A stretch of DNA of 38,522 nucleotides, taken from positions 1 to 38,522 of the forward strand of contig JAPKZR010000290.1 of NCBI GenBank assembly GCA_026393695.1, in the 5' to 3' direction. Below are positions 19,069 through 29,062 of the stretch, piece by piece. Position 1 is the stretch's first letter; each line of letters opens with the position of its first letter. A program made the position numbers and the translations under genes. Below the pieces are notes generated by a model. The model ran no database searches. It saw nothing but the letters and a program-made list of their open reading frames with translations, and was not told where the DNA came from. The stretch is from Actinomycetota bacterium. Lineage in GTDB: Bacteria > Actinomycetota > Acidimicrobiia > Acidimicrobiales > Ilumatobacteraceae.

Positions 19069-19910
19069 TTCGATTCCCCTTGCTGAGACGCTGGGCGAGG
19101 CTCATCGGGCTCGCCTTTCCAGTACCTAACTATGCAGCTTTGGCTGGCAGTGGCCATCAGCGTGCCATCTTCGGCGAACATATGCACAAGTCCATGACCG
19201 AACCCGCGGCCCACGGCATGCACGCGAATGTCGAGCAACACCCACTCCGTAGGCACCAATCGAGCCACCCGCAATGTGTTATCGAGGCTGTTGCCGCCGC
19301 CACGCACACCAAGCGCTTGGCCGACGCCCATCGGCACAAAGTCGCCGAGGATGGCCAGCGTTGTGGCATCGACGCCTTCGATCACATCTGGGATACGCGC
19401 CCACAGCAGCACCTGACCATCGCCATGGGTGCCATCGAGCGACTCGAGATCGCGGCCCTTCACCATGCGCTGCTCAAGGCGTTCGTTGATGGTGCCGTCG
19501 GCCGGCAAGCGGTAATCGCGGGCCTCGCACTGCGAGGGTGGCGGCACATCGGGCATGGTCTCCCATTGGCCCGAGTGCTCAATTTCGCGATGTCCAAGCG
19601 CTGCGTTCACGGTGAGAATCTCGCGGTTACCTACATGGCACACAGCGCGGGCCTGCGAGATCTGGTGCCCTTCGACAGCCATCGTGATGTCGATGTCCAT
19701 CACCTCGCCAGGCTTTGCGTACGACAGGTACTGCCCCGTGGCCCACACACAATTGCGACCCGAGGTTTGCTCGAGCGCCGAGATCGCTGCACCCAGACCA
19801 CATCCGCCAAACAAAAACCCACCCCAAGTGGACAGCCCCGGGGTCACCGGCAGGCTCCAGCGATATGGGTTGTGGCTCGGACGAAGATCGAGAAAGGCGC
19901 GGCTATCCAT
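19065..19910 (-). CDS. Acyl-CoA thioesterase family protein (double hotdog-like)
   Basis: STWGGFLFGGCGLGAAISALEQTSGRNCVWATGQYLSYAKPGEVMDIDITMAVEGHQISQARAVCHVGNREILTVNAALG; ATGA overlap with the LLM gene. Confidence 0.8.
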   Translation of the reverse strand: MDSRAFLDLRPSHNPYRWSLPVTPGLSTWGGFLFGGCGLGAAISALEQTSGRNCVWATGQYLSYAKPGEVMDIDITMAVEGHQISQARAVCHVGNREILTVNAALGHREIEHSGQWETMPDVPPPSQCEARDYRLPADGTINERLEQRMVKGRDLESLDGTHGDGQVLLWARIPDVIEGVDATTLAILGDFVPMGVGQALGVRGGGNSLDNTLRVARLVPTEWVLLDIRVHAVGRGFGHGLVHMFAEDGTLMATASQSCIVRYWKGEPDEPRPASQQGESK

Positions 19911-20020
19911 GACGCTGCCGACTCTATGGGCAGCGGACAGCTATCGACAGATCAATCGATTTTGACGAACGCAACCGCAGGAGTACGGCAGGCGAACCAT
20001 CTGCAACTATCGTGCGCCGC

Positions 20021-21424
20021 ATGGCGAACACACCGTGGTTAGGCGATAGCTGCTCATTGGTCGAAGCATTCCGAAGCGGCGAGCGTTCGCCAGCCGAAGA
20101 GTTGCAGGCCACCTACGACGCGATCGATGCAAGCGATCTCAACGCCTTCGCGTACACCCCTCGCGAAGAGGCCATGCGCGCCGCCGAGCAGGCCGACATC
20201 TCGCTGCCCTTTGGTGGCGTGCCCATCGGCGTGAAAGAACTCGACTCGGTTGCCGGCTGGCCCGCCACCGAGGCATGCGTGGTGTTTGCCGATCACGTGG
20301 CCACGCACACATCGGTCATGATCGATCGCATGGTCACCCAAGGCGGCGCCGTGTTAGCTGGCCAGACCACCTCAAGCGAGTTCGGCGGAGTCAACCTCAC
20401 CCGCACCGTGTTGCACGGTGCCACCCTCAACCCATGGAACACGGCGCACACCCCCGGCGGGTCGAGTGGCGGTACAGGCGCGGCAGTTGCCGGCGGTCTT
20501 GTCACCATTGCTTCGGGCGGCGATGGCGGCGGCTCAATCCGCATCCCCGCTGGCTTCACCGGACTCTTCGGCCTCAAGGCAACCTTCGGCCGCATTCCAC
20601 GAGCCCCACGCACCACCATCGGCAACATGACCGTCACCATTGGCTGTCTCAGCCGCTCAGTGCGCGACACCGCCCGTTGGTTCGACGTGTGTAACGGCTA
20701 CGACGCTCGCGACCAGTTCAGCCTGCCCCGCACCAGTGGTTGGGAAAACGAACTCGGTACTCACACCGAGTCATTGCGCGGCATGCGCGTTGCTGTGGTT
20801 CCCGACTGGGGTGGCGCCGTTATCTCGCCCGCCATGTGGGTCGTGCTCGAAAACGTTGCCGACGATCTCATCGCCAACGCTGGCATGCGCCGCATCGACG
20901 GCGTCGACATCAGCCTGCCCAGCATGGGCGCGGCGTGGTCCATCAGCGGCATGATCGAGATTCAATCGCAACTCGCCGCTTATTGGCCCGAGTGCAAAGA
21001 CGTGCTCACCCCCGAAATTCGCAGCGGCATCGAGCACACGATGGGTCGCTATGGCGTCGAGGCACGCGCCAAGATCGAAGACCGTCGCATGGAACTCAAC
21101 GAGCGCATGGCTCAGATCTTCTCCGAGGTCGACTTTGTCATCACGGCCAGCAACCCCGACATCGCCTTCGGCGCCGAGGGTCCGTTGCCACATGAGTTCG
21201 GTGGCATCACTGCTGGAGCCGCCAACAACGGTCGCCTCACGTTCCCCGCAAACCTGCACGGCAACCCAGCGGTCAGCGTTCCGGCTGGCACCATCGATGG
21301 CTTGCCCATTGGTCTGCAGATCGTTGGTCGTCACTACTCCGAGCAGTTGCTGCTCGACGCCTCACTCATGATTGAGCGCACGCAGCCGTGGCCACTCGTG
21401 GCCCCTTCTGTCACCCGGGGCTAA
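20021..21424 (+). CDS. Amidase (amidase signature family)
   Basis: GVPIGVKELDSVAGWPATEAC...TSSEFGGVNLT...NPWNTAHTPGGSSGGTGAAVAGGLVTIASGGDGGGSIRIPAGFTGLFGLKATFGRIP (Ser-Ser-Lys signature). Confidence 0.93.
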   Translation: MANTPWLGDSCSLVEAFRSGERSPAEELQATYDAIDASDLNAFAYTPREEAMRAAEQADISLPFGGVPIGVKELDSVAGWPATEACVVFADHVATHTSVMIDRMVTQGGAVLAGQTTSSEFGGVNLTRTVLHGATLNPWNTAHTPGGSSGGTGAAVAGGLVTIASGGDGGGSIRIPAGFTGLFGLKATFGRIPRAPRTTIGNMTVTIGCLSRSVRDTARWFDVCNGYDARDQFSLPRTSGWENELGTHTESLRGMRVAVVPDWGGAVISPAMWVVLENVADDLIANAGMRRIDGVDISLPSMGAAWSISGMIEIQSQLAAYWPECKDVLTPEIRSGIEHTMGRYGVEARAKIEDRRMELNERMAQIFSEVDFVITASNPDIAFGAEGPLPHEFGGITAGAANNGRLTFPANLHGNPAVSVPAGTIDGLPIGLQIVGRHYSEQLLLDASLMIERTQPWPLVAPSVTRG

Positions 21425-21454
21425 CCACCACGGCTCGTCTCTAGACTGGCCACG

Positions 21455-22801
21455 ATGACACGCGCCCCCCTCGACGCGAGCCAGCGCGCTCTCGCCGTTG
21501 GACTCGTACTCAGCGTCACGCTTGTTGCATTCGAGACAACTGCCGTCATCACGGCGCTACCCACCATCGCCGACGCTCTGCACGGCGACTCGTTGTATGG
21601 CGCCACCCTTGCGGCCTACATGCTCGCCGACCTCGTGGCATTGGTGTGGGCTGGCGAACAAGCCGATCTCCACGGTGTGCGCCGGCCATTCCTCGCGTGT
21701 ATCGGAATCTTCCTCATCGGACTCGTCGTGGCTGCGTCGGCGCAGTCGATGACGATGGTGCTCATCGGCCGACTGCTGCAGGGGGCCGGAAGCGGCGGCT
21801 TCGCCCCCCTGTCGTATATCGCCGTGCGCCGCGCCTTTCCGGTCGAGCGCCAAGCCTCGATGTACGCATACCTCAGCGCTGGCTGGGTGTTGCCCAGTTT
21901 GCTCGGCCCCGTGGTTGCTGGCGTCGTAGTCGACCGCGCCGGTTGGCGCTGGGTCTTCATCGGCATCGCTCCACTTGCCGCCGCCGTCGCACTGCTCACG
22001 GCTCGAGCGATGACTCACCTCGCGCCATCCGAGGCGATCATCGATCGCCGACCAACGCGCTTACATCGCGCCTTTCAGGCCTCCGCCGGTGTGGGCATTC
22101 TGGCCGCCGGACTCCAGAACAAACATCTGCTGTTGGCTGTTCCGCTTTGCATTGCCGGCATCGCCATCGCTCTTCCCGCGTTGCGGTTCATGCTGCCCGC
22201 CGGAGTGTTTCGGGCTCGCCGCGGCCTACCCGCCATCGTGGCCGTTCGCTTTCTCGCCACCGCCACATTCTTAGGTGTCGACAGTTTCGTGCCTCTTGCC
22301 GCCGACCGACTCCATGGCGCTCGACCAATCGTGCAGGGCTTCGTGATCTCCGGCGCAGCCATCACGTGGACCATCGGCCAGGCGGTGACAGCCCGCCGCG
22401 TCGACCGCATCAACCCGGGTCGAGTGTCGGGCATGGGCTTTGGCTTCTTGCTGATTGGTATCGCCACCGTTGCACCGGTGTTGTCCACATCGTGGCCGTT
22501 GCCGATGGTGTTCGTCACTTGGGCAATCGGCGGCTTCGGTATGGGCATCTTGTTTAACCCCACCACCGTTGCCTCGATGACCTACGCCGACGACGGACGC
22601 GAAGGCGAGATCAGCAGCCAGATCCATCTCGCCGATTCTCTGGGCTTCGGAATGATGGGGGTTATCGGCGGCTCAACCGTTGCGTTCGCTGATCGCACCT
22701 CGGCCACCTTGCAGAGCGCTATCGGCGTGAATTTCGCACTGGCCGCGCTGTGCGCTGTGCTTGGCCTCGCTGCCAGCCGCGGCGTTCGATCTCGCGCCTA
22801 A
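21455..22801 (+). CDS. MFS transporter
   Basis: Multiple hydrophobic segments; VAFETTAVITALPTIADALHGDSLYGATLAAYMLADLV...GRLLQGAGSGGFAPLSYIAVRRAFP (drug:H+ antiporter-type pattern). Confidence 0.88.
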   Translation: MTRAPLDASQRALAVGLVLSVTLVAFETTAVITALPTIADALHGDSLYGATLAAYMLADLVALVWAGEQADLHGVRRPFLACIGIFLIGLVVAASAQSMTMVLIGRLLQGAGSGGFAPLSYIAVRRAFPVERQASMYAYLSAGWVLPSLLGPVVAGVVVDRAGWRWVFIGIAPLAAAVALLTARAMTHLAPSEAIIDRRPTRLHRAFQASAGVGILAAGLQNKHLLLAVPLCIAGIAIALPALRFMLPAGVFRARRGLPAIVAVRFLATATFLGVDSFVPLAADRLHGARPIVQGFVISGAAITWTIGQAVTARRVDRINPGRVSGMGFGFLLIGIATVAPVLSTSWPLPMVFVTWAIGGFGMGILFNPTTVASMTYADDGREGEISSQIHLADSLGFGMMGVIGGSTVAFADRTSATLQSAIGVNFALAALCAVLGLAASRGVRSRA

Positions 22802-22804
22802 GCG

Positions 22805-23965
22805 CTAGCCACCCACAACGCTGCGGCCGACGATCTCTTTCATGATCTCGCTGGTGCCGCCGTAGATGGTCTGAATGCGGCTGTCCGCCCACGCCCGAGC
22901 GATGGGGTACTCACGCATGTAGCCGTAACCGCCGTGCAATTGCACGCAACGATCGACCACCTTGTTCTGCAGCTCGGTGCACCAGAACTTGGCGGCCGCT
23001 GCCTGCTCGACAGTGAGCGCTTGGTTGAGATGCAACTCGATACACCGGTCGACGTACACCTGCGCAATCTGCACTTCAGTGGCGAGTTCGGCGAGCAAGA
23101 ACTTGCTGTGCTGAAAGTGTGCAATCGATTGCCCAAACGCCTTGCGCTCGGTGGTGTAGTCGACTGTCCAGTTCAGCGCTGCTTGAGCAACCGCCACAGC
23201 GCCAATCGCAATTCCGAGGCGCTCTTGAGCGAGGTTGGTCATCAAGTACATGAAGCCCATGCCTTCGTCACCAAGCATGTTGGTGGCGGGCACCTCGACA
23301 TCGGTGAAGAACAACTCGGCGGTGTCTTGAGCGTGCATGCCCATCTTGTCGAGGTTGCGTCCACGCTCGAAGCCGGGCATGCCCCGCTCGAGCACAAGCA
23401 GGCTCATCCCGCGATGGGCCTTGGATGGATCGGTCTTCACCACGGTGATGACCGCGTCGCTGAGGATGCCGTTCGAGATAAATGTCTTCGCGCCGTTCAC
23501 CACAAATGAGTCGCCGTGACGCACAGCCGTGGTCTTGATGCCGACGAGATCGCTGCCGGTGTTCGGCTCGGTCATCGCAATTGCACCGATGCGTTCGCCG
23601 GTAACCATGCCGGGCAGCCACCGCTGCTGCTGCTCTTCGTTGCACAGGCTGACGAAGTAGGGCAGCACGATGTCGTTGTGCAGGGTCATGCCGTTAGCGC
23701 TGCCGATGACACCGGTCATGCCGATCTCTTCGGCCATGACGGCTGCAAAGCGATAGTCGTCGGTGCCGCCGCCGCCGAATTTCTCGGGAACCGTGAGACC
23801 GAGGAATCCGTGTCGTCCGGCTTCGAGCCAAATCTCGCGCGACACAAGACCATCGCGCTCCCACTGCTCATGGTTCGGAACGACCTCGTTGTCGAGCCAC
23901 GCCCGAAAGGCAGTGCGGAACTGATCGTGATCGTCGTTGAACAGGGTGCGCGGAATCTGTTGCAT
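22805..23965 (-). CDS. Acyl-CoA dehydrogenase
   Basis: IGAIAMTEPNTGSDLVGIKTTAV, GAKTFISNG, AQVYVDRCIELHL, QLHGGYGYMREYPIARAWADSRIQTIYGGTSEIMKEIVGRSV. Confidence 0.93.
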   Translation of the reverse strand: MQQIPRTLFNDDHDQFRTAFRAWLDNEVVPNHEQWERDGLVSREIWLEAGRHGFLGLTVPEKFGGGGTDDYRFAAVMAEEIGMTGVIGSANGMTLHNDIVLPYFVSLCNEEQQQRWLPGMVTGERIGAIAMTEPNTGSDLVGIKTTAVRHGDSFVVNGAKTFISNGILSDAVITVVKTDPSKAHRGMSLLVLERGMPGFERGRNLDKMGMHAQDTAELFFTDVEVPATNMLGDEGMGFMYLMTNLAQERLGIAIGAVAVAQAALNWTVDYTTERKAFGQSIAHFQHSKFLLAELATEVQIAQVYVDRCIELHLNQALTVEQAAAAKFWCTELQNKVVDRCVQLHGGYGYMREYPIARAWADSRIQTIYGGTSEIMKEIVGRSVVGG

Positions 23966-23987
23966 GACCGCCGATGCTAAAGCCGGA

Positions 23988-24749
23988 CTAGCCAGCAAGC
24001 ACCGCTCGGGCGACCAGGTCGGTGCCGAAAGCGGTGAGAATTGCGAGATACAGCAGTCCGGTGGCGGCCATCACTGCCGAGTAATACCGCTCACGAAGCG
24101 CTCGCTTGGTGACCCAGCACAACACGGCTGTGGTGATCGAACACGCCACCCAGAAGTACCCGAGCGTGCCGTTCCATCCGTCGGAAACGGTGCCGCTGAG
24201 CACGCTGAGCATGCCCGTTGGCAGCAACAACGCAGCCACCTCTACAGGCAACACATACTGCGTGACCTGCACCAATTCGTTCAGCAGGCCGCGTGGCAGA
24301 CCTGGCTGCACCAGATACCAGTGGCCGAGCAACATCGCATCGGTGACCGCTCCGAGGAACGCTGCACCCACCACCGTGCGGATTACCGCGACCAGATCGT
24401 TTCCGCCGGCGCCAATGCCAGCGGCAACAAGACCCACAAGACCAATTGCTGGAGCCACCAGATCGAGCCACGGAGCAAAGCGATCGTCGCGACGGTGCAC
24501 GATGGACATCACCAGAGCGACCAGAGCCGCAAGGCCGACACCGAACGATGCGACCTCGCGCACAACTTCGGAGCCAAAGCGCAGGCCGCACACCAACGCG
24601 CCAAAGGCCATCAGCAAATAGACGCCACGCAGCAGCCAGCCATAGCCAGCGCCAACGAGTCGGCGCCGCGTGGTGAACCACAAGAAAAACAGTCCACCGG
24701 TGGACCACTGCAGCAATACGGTTGCGGCATCGATACGGATCACGATCAC
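23988..24749 (-). CDS. Multi-pass membrane protein of unknown function
   Basis: 253-aa ORF with repeated hydrophobic segments (e.g. GLVGLVAAGIGAGGNDLVAVIRTVVGAAFLGAV). Confidence 0.65.
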   Translation of the reverse strand: MIVIRIDAATVLLQWSTGGLFFLWFTTRRRLVGAGYGWLLRGVYLLMAFGALVCGLRFGSEVVREVASFGVGLAALVALVMSIVHRRDDRFAPWLDLVAPAIGLVGLVAAGIGAGGNDLVAVIRTVVGAAFLGAVTDAMLLGHWYLVQPGLPRGLLNELVQVTQYVLPVEVAALLLPTGMLSVLSGTVSDGWNGTLGYFWVACSITTAVLCWVTKRALRERYYSAVMAATGLLYLAILTAFGTDLVARAVLAG

Positions 24750-24817
24750 CGACGATAGGCGCGCAAGGGCCGACAGACACCGTTTCGCTCAGTTCATCCC
24801 CTACGATCGCAACTCGT

Positions 24818-25438
24818 ATGCGTCTCTTCCGCTCTTTCGCCGTCGCCATTGTCGCCCCGCTGTTGTTCAGCGGGTGCATCACCGGCGAGCGCCCGTCGTT
24901 CGGATCGCAAGCAGACCCAGCGATCGAGGCAGTGCTCAGCAAGCTCGATACGTCCATCGGCCCGTTCACCGCGAGCTATTCGATCCTCACCCGATTCGGC
25001 AATATCGTCACGCCCGTCACGGTTGCCATCCAGAACGAAAGCGAACGCTCGATCACCTTTGGTGACATTCGCTTCCTGCAATCAGTGGGCGGCTTCCGCA
25101 CCTGCACGTTGTCCACCGGGCAGTGCTCAATCACGGCCGACGATGCCACCATTAGCAATCTCTCGGTCACTCACGAGTTCTATGGCTCCGCTCCAGCAGC
25201 ACGCATTCGCCAAGACGTCACCGCGATGGTTGGCCCAGCGATCGCTTCGGTCGAGCAATTTGTCGACCAGACCGCCACGTGCGTGCAACTCAGCTTCACC
25301 AGTGGCACCAAGAAGTACTGCGTGCTCGAAAACGGCATGCTCGCCTACCAAGACACGCCCGACCTGCAGATCACGATCACCAAACTGACCGACACGATCG
25401 ATGTCAGGATGTTCAACACCTCGCTCGCCGGCCAATAG
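24818..25438 (+). CDS. Putative lipoprotein of unknown function
   Basis: MRLFRSFAVAIVAPLLFSGCITGERPS: signal peptide with lipobox-like LFSGC. Confidence 0.65.
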   Translation: MRLFRSFAVAIVAPLLFSGCITGERPSFGSQADPAIEAVLSKLDTSIGPFTASYSILTRFGNIVTPVTVAIQNESERSITFGDIRFLQSVGGFRTCTLSTGQCSITADDATISNLSVTHEFYGSAPAARIRQDVTAMVGPAIASVEQFVDQTATCVQLSFTSGTKKYCVLENGMLAYQDTPDLQITITKLTDTIDVRMFNTSLAGQ

Positions 25439-25545
25439 GCCAGCGGGTTACTGCACCCGCACGGTGTTCGTGTCTCGACCGCTGCGCAGTAAGGTGCCAG
25501 GGCGCGCATCGAGCATCTCGCCATGCTGCACGCACGGCACGCCAT

Positions 25546-27201
25546 TCACGAGCACATGGCTGATGCCGTTGGCCTCGCCGTAAACACGACCAGCGCCGCC
25601 AGGTAGGTCGAACTTGGTGAACACCTCACCCGGACCAATGCAGGTAGGTCGAACTTGGTGAACACCTCACCCGGACCAATGTTGTGGCGATCGAACACCA
25701 CGATGTCTGCAGCGTTACCCACCGCCAACGTGCCGCGACCCTTCAGGCCGTACAACGCCGCCGGCGCGCCGGTGAGATAGTGCACGGCTTCTTCGAGCGG
25801 AAGTAGCTGGCGATCGACAGTGGTGCGAGCAATCAACGTGGTGGCGTAGCTGAAGCTGTCGATCATGTCGAGGTGTGCCCCGGCGTCGGATGCGCCAACG
25901 ATGGCACGAGGGTCGCGCCACACCTCGACGCGCTTTTCCCAACTGGCGTCGGTCTGGCCGGTATCCATGCTGGCAATGACGGTGTTGAGATCGTCGTCGA
26001 TCGCGATGTCGACCAACGCGTCCCACGGGTCTTTGTTGAGTTCGGTGGCGATGGCCCCGATAGACAGTCCCTCAAAGCGCTTCCAGTTTTCGCTGAAGGT
26101 TTCGAGCAACGTGTACGTACCCCAGTTGGCCAACGAGCGCAGCGGTTCTGGCGCCGATTGCGCAAGGCGATTCATCTCGGCGCGGCCCGCAGGATCGCGC
26201 AGCATCGCCAGCTTGGTCGCAGGATCGAGCGCCATGAGCTTGTCCCAGCCCGGCAAGATGTCGAGCACGAAACCACTGCGCAGGTTCAGGCGCAGACGGA
26301 ACGTGTCGGGCAACGTGAGCGCCAAGACGCGTCCGCCCTTGGCTTCGGCGATGTCTCCGCCCGTGAGCTGATGCTGCACCTGTTCCCAGTTTTGAGCCTG
26401 AACCTGCAACAGGTTCCAGTTGAGCGGACGGTTGGCCGCCACGCTCATTGCGGCCATGAGATCGAACGACTCGTCGGTGAAGCGTCCGACCTGAGGGATG
26501 AACTCAAGCGTGGTGCCGGGGAACTCGCGCACAACACTGCACAGGGCTACGAGCTCTTCGCGGGTGCCATGGCGAGACGGAACTGGCGAGCCAGTGTGGT
26601 CGTTGTGCGAGGTTGACCATGTCGACGAAAAACCCATGCCACCGGCTGCGAGGCCCTCGCGCAACAGGTTCTGCATCTTGATGATCTCTTCGGGAGTGGC
26701 CGCTCGCTCGGTGGCTTGGTCCTTGAGCACGCTGCGGCGAATGGCCGAGTGCCCAACCAAGAAACCAGCATTGGGCATCAAGGTGCCATCGAGGCGGTCG
26801 AGGTATTCGCCGGTGGTGCGCCAGTCCCACGGCACACCTTGCTGCAGCGACTCGAGCGGCATGCCCTCGACTCGGGCCAACATACGCATCAGGTAGTCGC
26901 CGTCTTCGGGGGCAAGCGGCGCAATCGTGAAACCGCAGTTGCCGCCCATCACGGTGGTGACGCCATGCAACGGCGATGGGCTCAGCGTGGTGTCCCAAAA
27001 AGCCTGAGCGTCGTAGTGAGTGTGGATGTCGATGAACCCAGGGGTCACCACCTGATCGGTGGCATCAATACGTTGGTGCGCAGCCTCGGTGACATCGCCG
27101 ATCTCAACGATGATGCCGTCGCGAATTCCGATGTCGGCGGCAACGGCAGCGCGGCCGGTGCCGTCGATGACCTTGCCTCCGGTGATCACTACATCCAACA
27201 T
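25546..27201 (-). CDS. N-acyl-D-amino-acid deacylase / D-aminoacylase-like amidohydrolase with frameshifted C-terminus (ancestral stop at 25448)
   Basis: MLDVVITGGKVIDGTGRAAVAADIGIRDGIIVEIGD...VTPGFIDIHTHYDAQAFWD...GASDAGAHLDMIDSF...VGNAADIVVFD. The 41-bp duplication shifts the frame. The 810-aa track ORF extends spuriously upstream through the thiolase/DUF35 side. Confidence 0.85.
   Translation of the reverse strand: MLDVVITGGKVIDGTGRAAVAADIGIRDGIIVEIGDVTEAAHQRIDATDQVVTPGFIDIHTHYDAQAFWDTTLSPSPLHGVTTVMGGNCGFTIAPLAPEDGDYLMRMLARVEGMPLESLQQGVPWDWRTTGEYLDRLDGTLMPNAGFLVGHSAIRRSVLKDQATERAATPEEIIKMQNLLREGLAAGGMGFSSTWSTSHNDHTGSPVPSRHGTREELVALCSVVREFPGTTLEFIPQVGRFTDESFDLMAAMSVAANRPLNWNLLQVQAQNWEQVQHQLTGGDIAEAKGGRVLALTLPDTFRLRLNLRSGFVLDILPGWDKLMALDPATKLAMLRDPAGRAEMNRLAQSAPEPLRSLANWGTYTLLETFSENWKRFEGLSIGAIATELNKDPWDALVDIAIDDDLNTVIASMDTGQTDASWEKRVEVWRDPRAIVGASDAGAHLDMIDSFSYATTLIARTTVDRQLLPLEEAVHYLTGAPAALYGLKGRGTLAVGNAADIVVFDRHNIGPGEVFTKFDLPALVRVRCSPSSTYLAALVVFTARPTASAMCS
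25600..25681. repeat. Perfect 41-bp tandem duplication (2 copies)
   Basis: CAGGTAGGTCGAACTTGGTGAACACCTCACCCGGACCAATG at 25600-25640 and again at 25641-25681. Confidence 0.97.
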
Positions 27202-27306
27202 TGCGGCCCCTCTCGGCGAATCTCCACGTGACGTTATTGCACGAGTGGGTGATCGGGCGTGTCCTCCGCTTTGCCTTTTGTCCACCAACTCCCTAAGAAT
27301 GCAACT

Positions 27307-27702
27307 GTGTCCGAACAGATCCCCTTCGTCGAGTATCTCCATCTCGCTCCCACCCCTCACCTCGTTGCCCACCAGTGCACCTCGTGTGGCGCCCGGTTCT
27401 TCGATCGCCGCAACGCCTGCGCGTCGTGCTTTGGCACGTCGTTCGCCGACGCTGACATCGCCACCGAAGGCTTCGTGCGGTCGTTCACCATCGTCTCGTT
27501 CGCAGCGCCGGGTATTCCTGTGCCGTTCGTGTCGGCCATCATCGAGTGCGACGGCACCAGCGTTCGCGGCAACCTCACCAACGTCACTGCCGACCCAGAG
27601 CACGTCTCGCTCGGCATGAAGGTGCGCCTCACCACCTATGTCGTCGGCAGCGACGAAGCCGGCACCGAAGCCGTCAACTTCGCCTTCGAACCTGTCTCCT
27701 GA
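27307..27702 (+). CDS. Zn-ribbon / OB-fold (DUF35-type) acyl-CoA-associated protein
   Basis: HQCTSCGARFFDRRNACASCFGTSF (two CxxC knuckles) then OB-like domain; directly upstream of a thiolase. GTG start at 27307 chosen. Confidence 0.82.
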   Translation: MSEQIPFVEYLHLAPTPHLVAHQCTSCGARFFDRRNACASCFGTSFADADIATEGFVRSFTIVSFAAPGIPVPFVSAIIECDGTSVRGNLTNVTADPEHVSLGMKVRLTTYVVGSDEAGTEAVNFAFEPVS

Positions 27703-27783
27703 TCTGCACGCAGACCAGCACCCTTTCTTCATTTTCTTCATCAACCAATAAGAACTCTTAGAACCCACTTGTAAGGAGCAGCC

Positions 27784-28986
27784 ATGTCTAGCGGCGACGT
27801 TTGGATCCTCGGGATCAACATGACCAAGTTCGGTAAGCACACCGACAAAGACACCGTCGACCTCGCTGCGCAAGCAGCGATGGCCGCGCTTGCCGACGGC
27901 GGCGTCACCATGGCCGACATGGGCGTGTTGGCCGCAGGTTGCCTGATGGGCGGCGGCGGTATTGCCCAGATGATTCAAAAGCAGATCGGCCAGACCGGTA
28001 TCCCGGCGTACAACGTGTCGAACGCCTGCGCCACCGGCGCCACGGCGTTGCGCGTGGTCTACATGTCGATCAAGAGCGGCGAGTGCGACTTCGGTCTCGC
28101 TGTAGGCGTCGAGAAGCTCAGCGGCGTTGGCCTGTTGTCCGGCGGCAACCGCAAAGACGACGGCAAGACCTGGAACCGCTTCGGCCGTTACGGCGCAGTG
28201 GCCTCAACCGATGGCCGCATTGGCACCGACACCATGCCTGGCGTGTTTGCTCAGGTCGGCATGGAATACGCGCACAAGTACGGCGGCGCCGACTTCAAGT
28301 TGTTCGCTCAGATCAGCGAGAAGAACCACGCTCACTCAACGCTCAACCCGTTGGCTGCCTACCAGAAGCGCTTCACCCTCGACGAGATCATGAACGACAT
28401 GATGATCGCGTACCCAAACACCCGCGCCATGTGCTCAGCCAACTGCGACGGCGGCGCCGCAGCAGTGTTGGTCAGCGATGCCAAGCTCAAGACCTTGTCG
28501 CTCGAGCAGCAGCGCCGTGCGGTCAAGATCTCAGCGTCGGTGCTCACCTCTGATCCATACGAAGAGGCCTGCCAGGTGCTCCCCGATGTGAACACGCTCA
28601 CCCGTCGTGCCGCCGCTCAGGCGTACGCCAAGGCTGGCATCGGTCCCGAAGACCTCGACCTCGTTGAGCTGCACGACTGCTTCGCCACAGCCGAGCTCGT
28701 GCACTACGACAACCTCGGTCTGTGCAAGCCAGGCGAAGCTGCCGACTTCTTCAAGAGCGGCGCCACATGGCGCGATGGCTCAACCCCGGTCAACGTGTCG
28801 GGCGGCCTCGAGTCAAAGGGTCACCCCATCGCAGCCACCGGCATTGCCAACGTCTGGGAAGTGTGTCATCACCTGCGCGGCGAGGCTGGCGATCGTCAGA
28901 TCCAAGGCGCCAAGGTTGGCTTGGCCCATGTCATCGGCCTCGGCTCGGCATGTGGCATCCACATCCTCGAGAAGTCAGGCCTCTGA
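27784..28986 (+). CDS. Thiolase-family protein (acetyl-CoA acetyltransferase / lipid-transfer-type)
   Basis: AYNVSNACATGATALRVVYMSIKSG, LVELHDCFATAELVHYD, NVSGGLESKGHPIAATGIAN; AAGGAG upstream of ATG 27784. Confidence 0.92.
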   Translation: MSSGDVWILGINMTKFGKHTDKDTVDLAAQAAMAALADGGVTMADMGVLAAGCLMGGGGIAQMIQKQIGQTGIPAYNVSNACATGATALRVVYMSIKSGECDFGLAVGVEKLSGVGLLSGGNRKDDGKTWNRFGRYGAVASTDGRIGTDTMPGVFAQVGMEYAHKYGGADFKLFAQISEKNHAHSTLNPLAAYQKRFTLDEIMNDMMIAYPNTRAMCSANCDGGAAAVLVSDAKLKTLSLEQQRRAVKISASVLTSDPYEEACQVLPDVNTLTRRAAAQAYAKAGIGPEDLDLVELHDCFATAELVHYDNLGLCKPGEAADFFKSGATWRDGSTPVNVSGGLESKGHPIAATGIANVWEVCHHLRGEAGDRQIQGAKVGLAHVIGLGSACGIHILEKSGL

Positions 28987-29003
28987 GCCCAACTGTTGTG
29001 AGT

Positions 29004-29034
29004 GAGCCGGCTGGGGGCAACCCCAGCTCGGCTC
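29004..29034. terminator. Putative bidirectional terminator between thiolase and carotenoid oxygenase genes
   Basis: GAGCCGGCTGGGG-GCAA-CCCCAGCTCGGCTC: 13 bp with one bulge and a GCAA tetraloop, between convergent genes. Confidence 0.65.
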
Positions 29035-29062
29035 GATCAACTCGTTCTCAGCGAACGTTGTT

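Noticed and set aside
27202-27978. N-terminal extension of the 810-aa amidohydrolase ORF
   Set aside because: Runs antisense through the DUF35 gene and thiolase start; the family N-terminus (MLDVVITGGKVIDGTG) begins at 27201.
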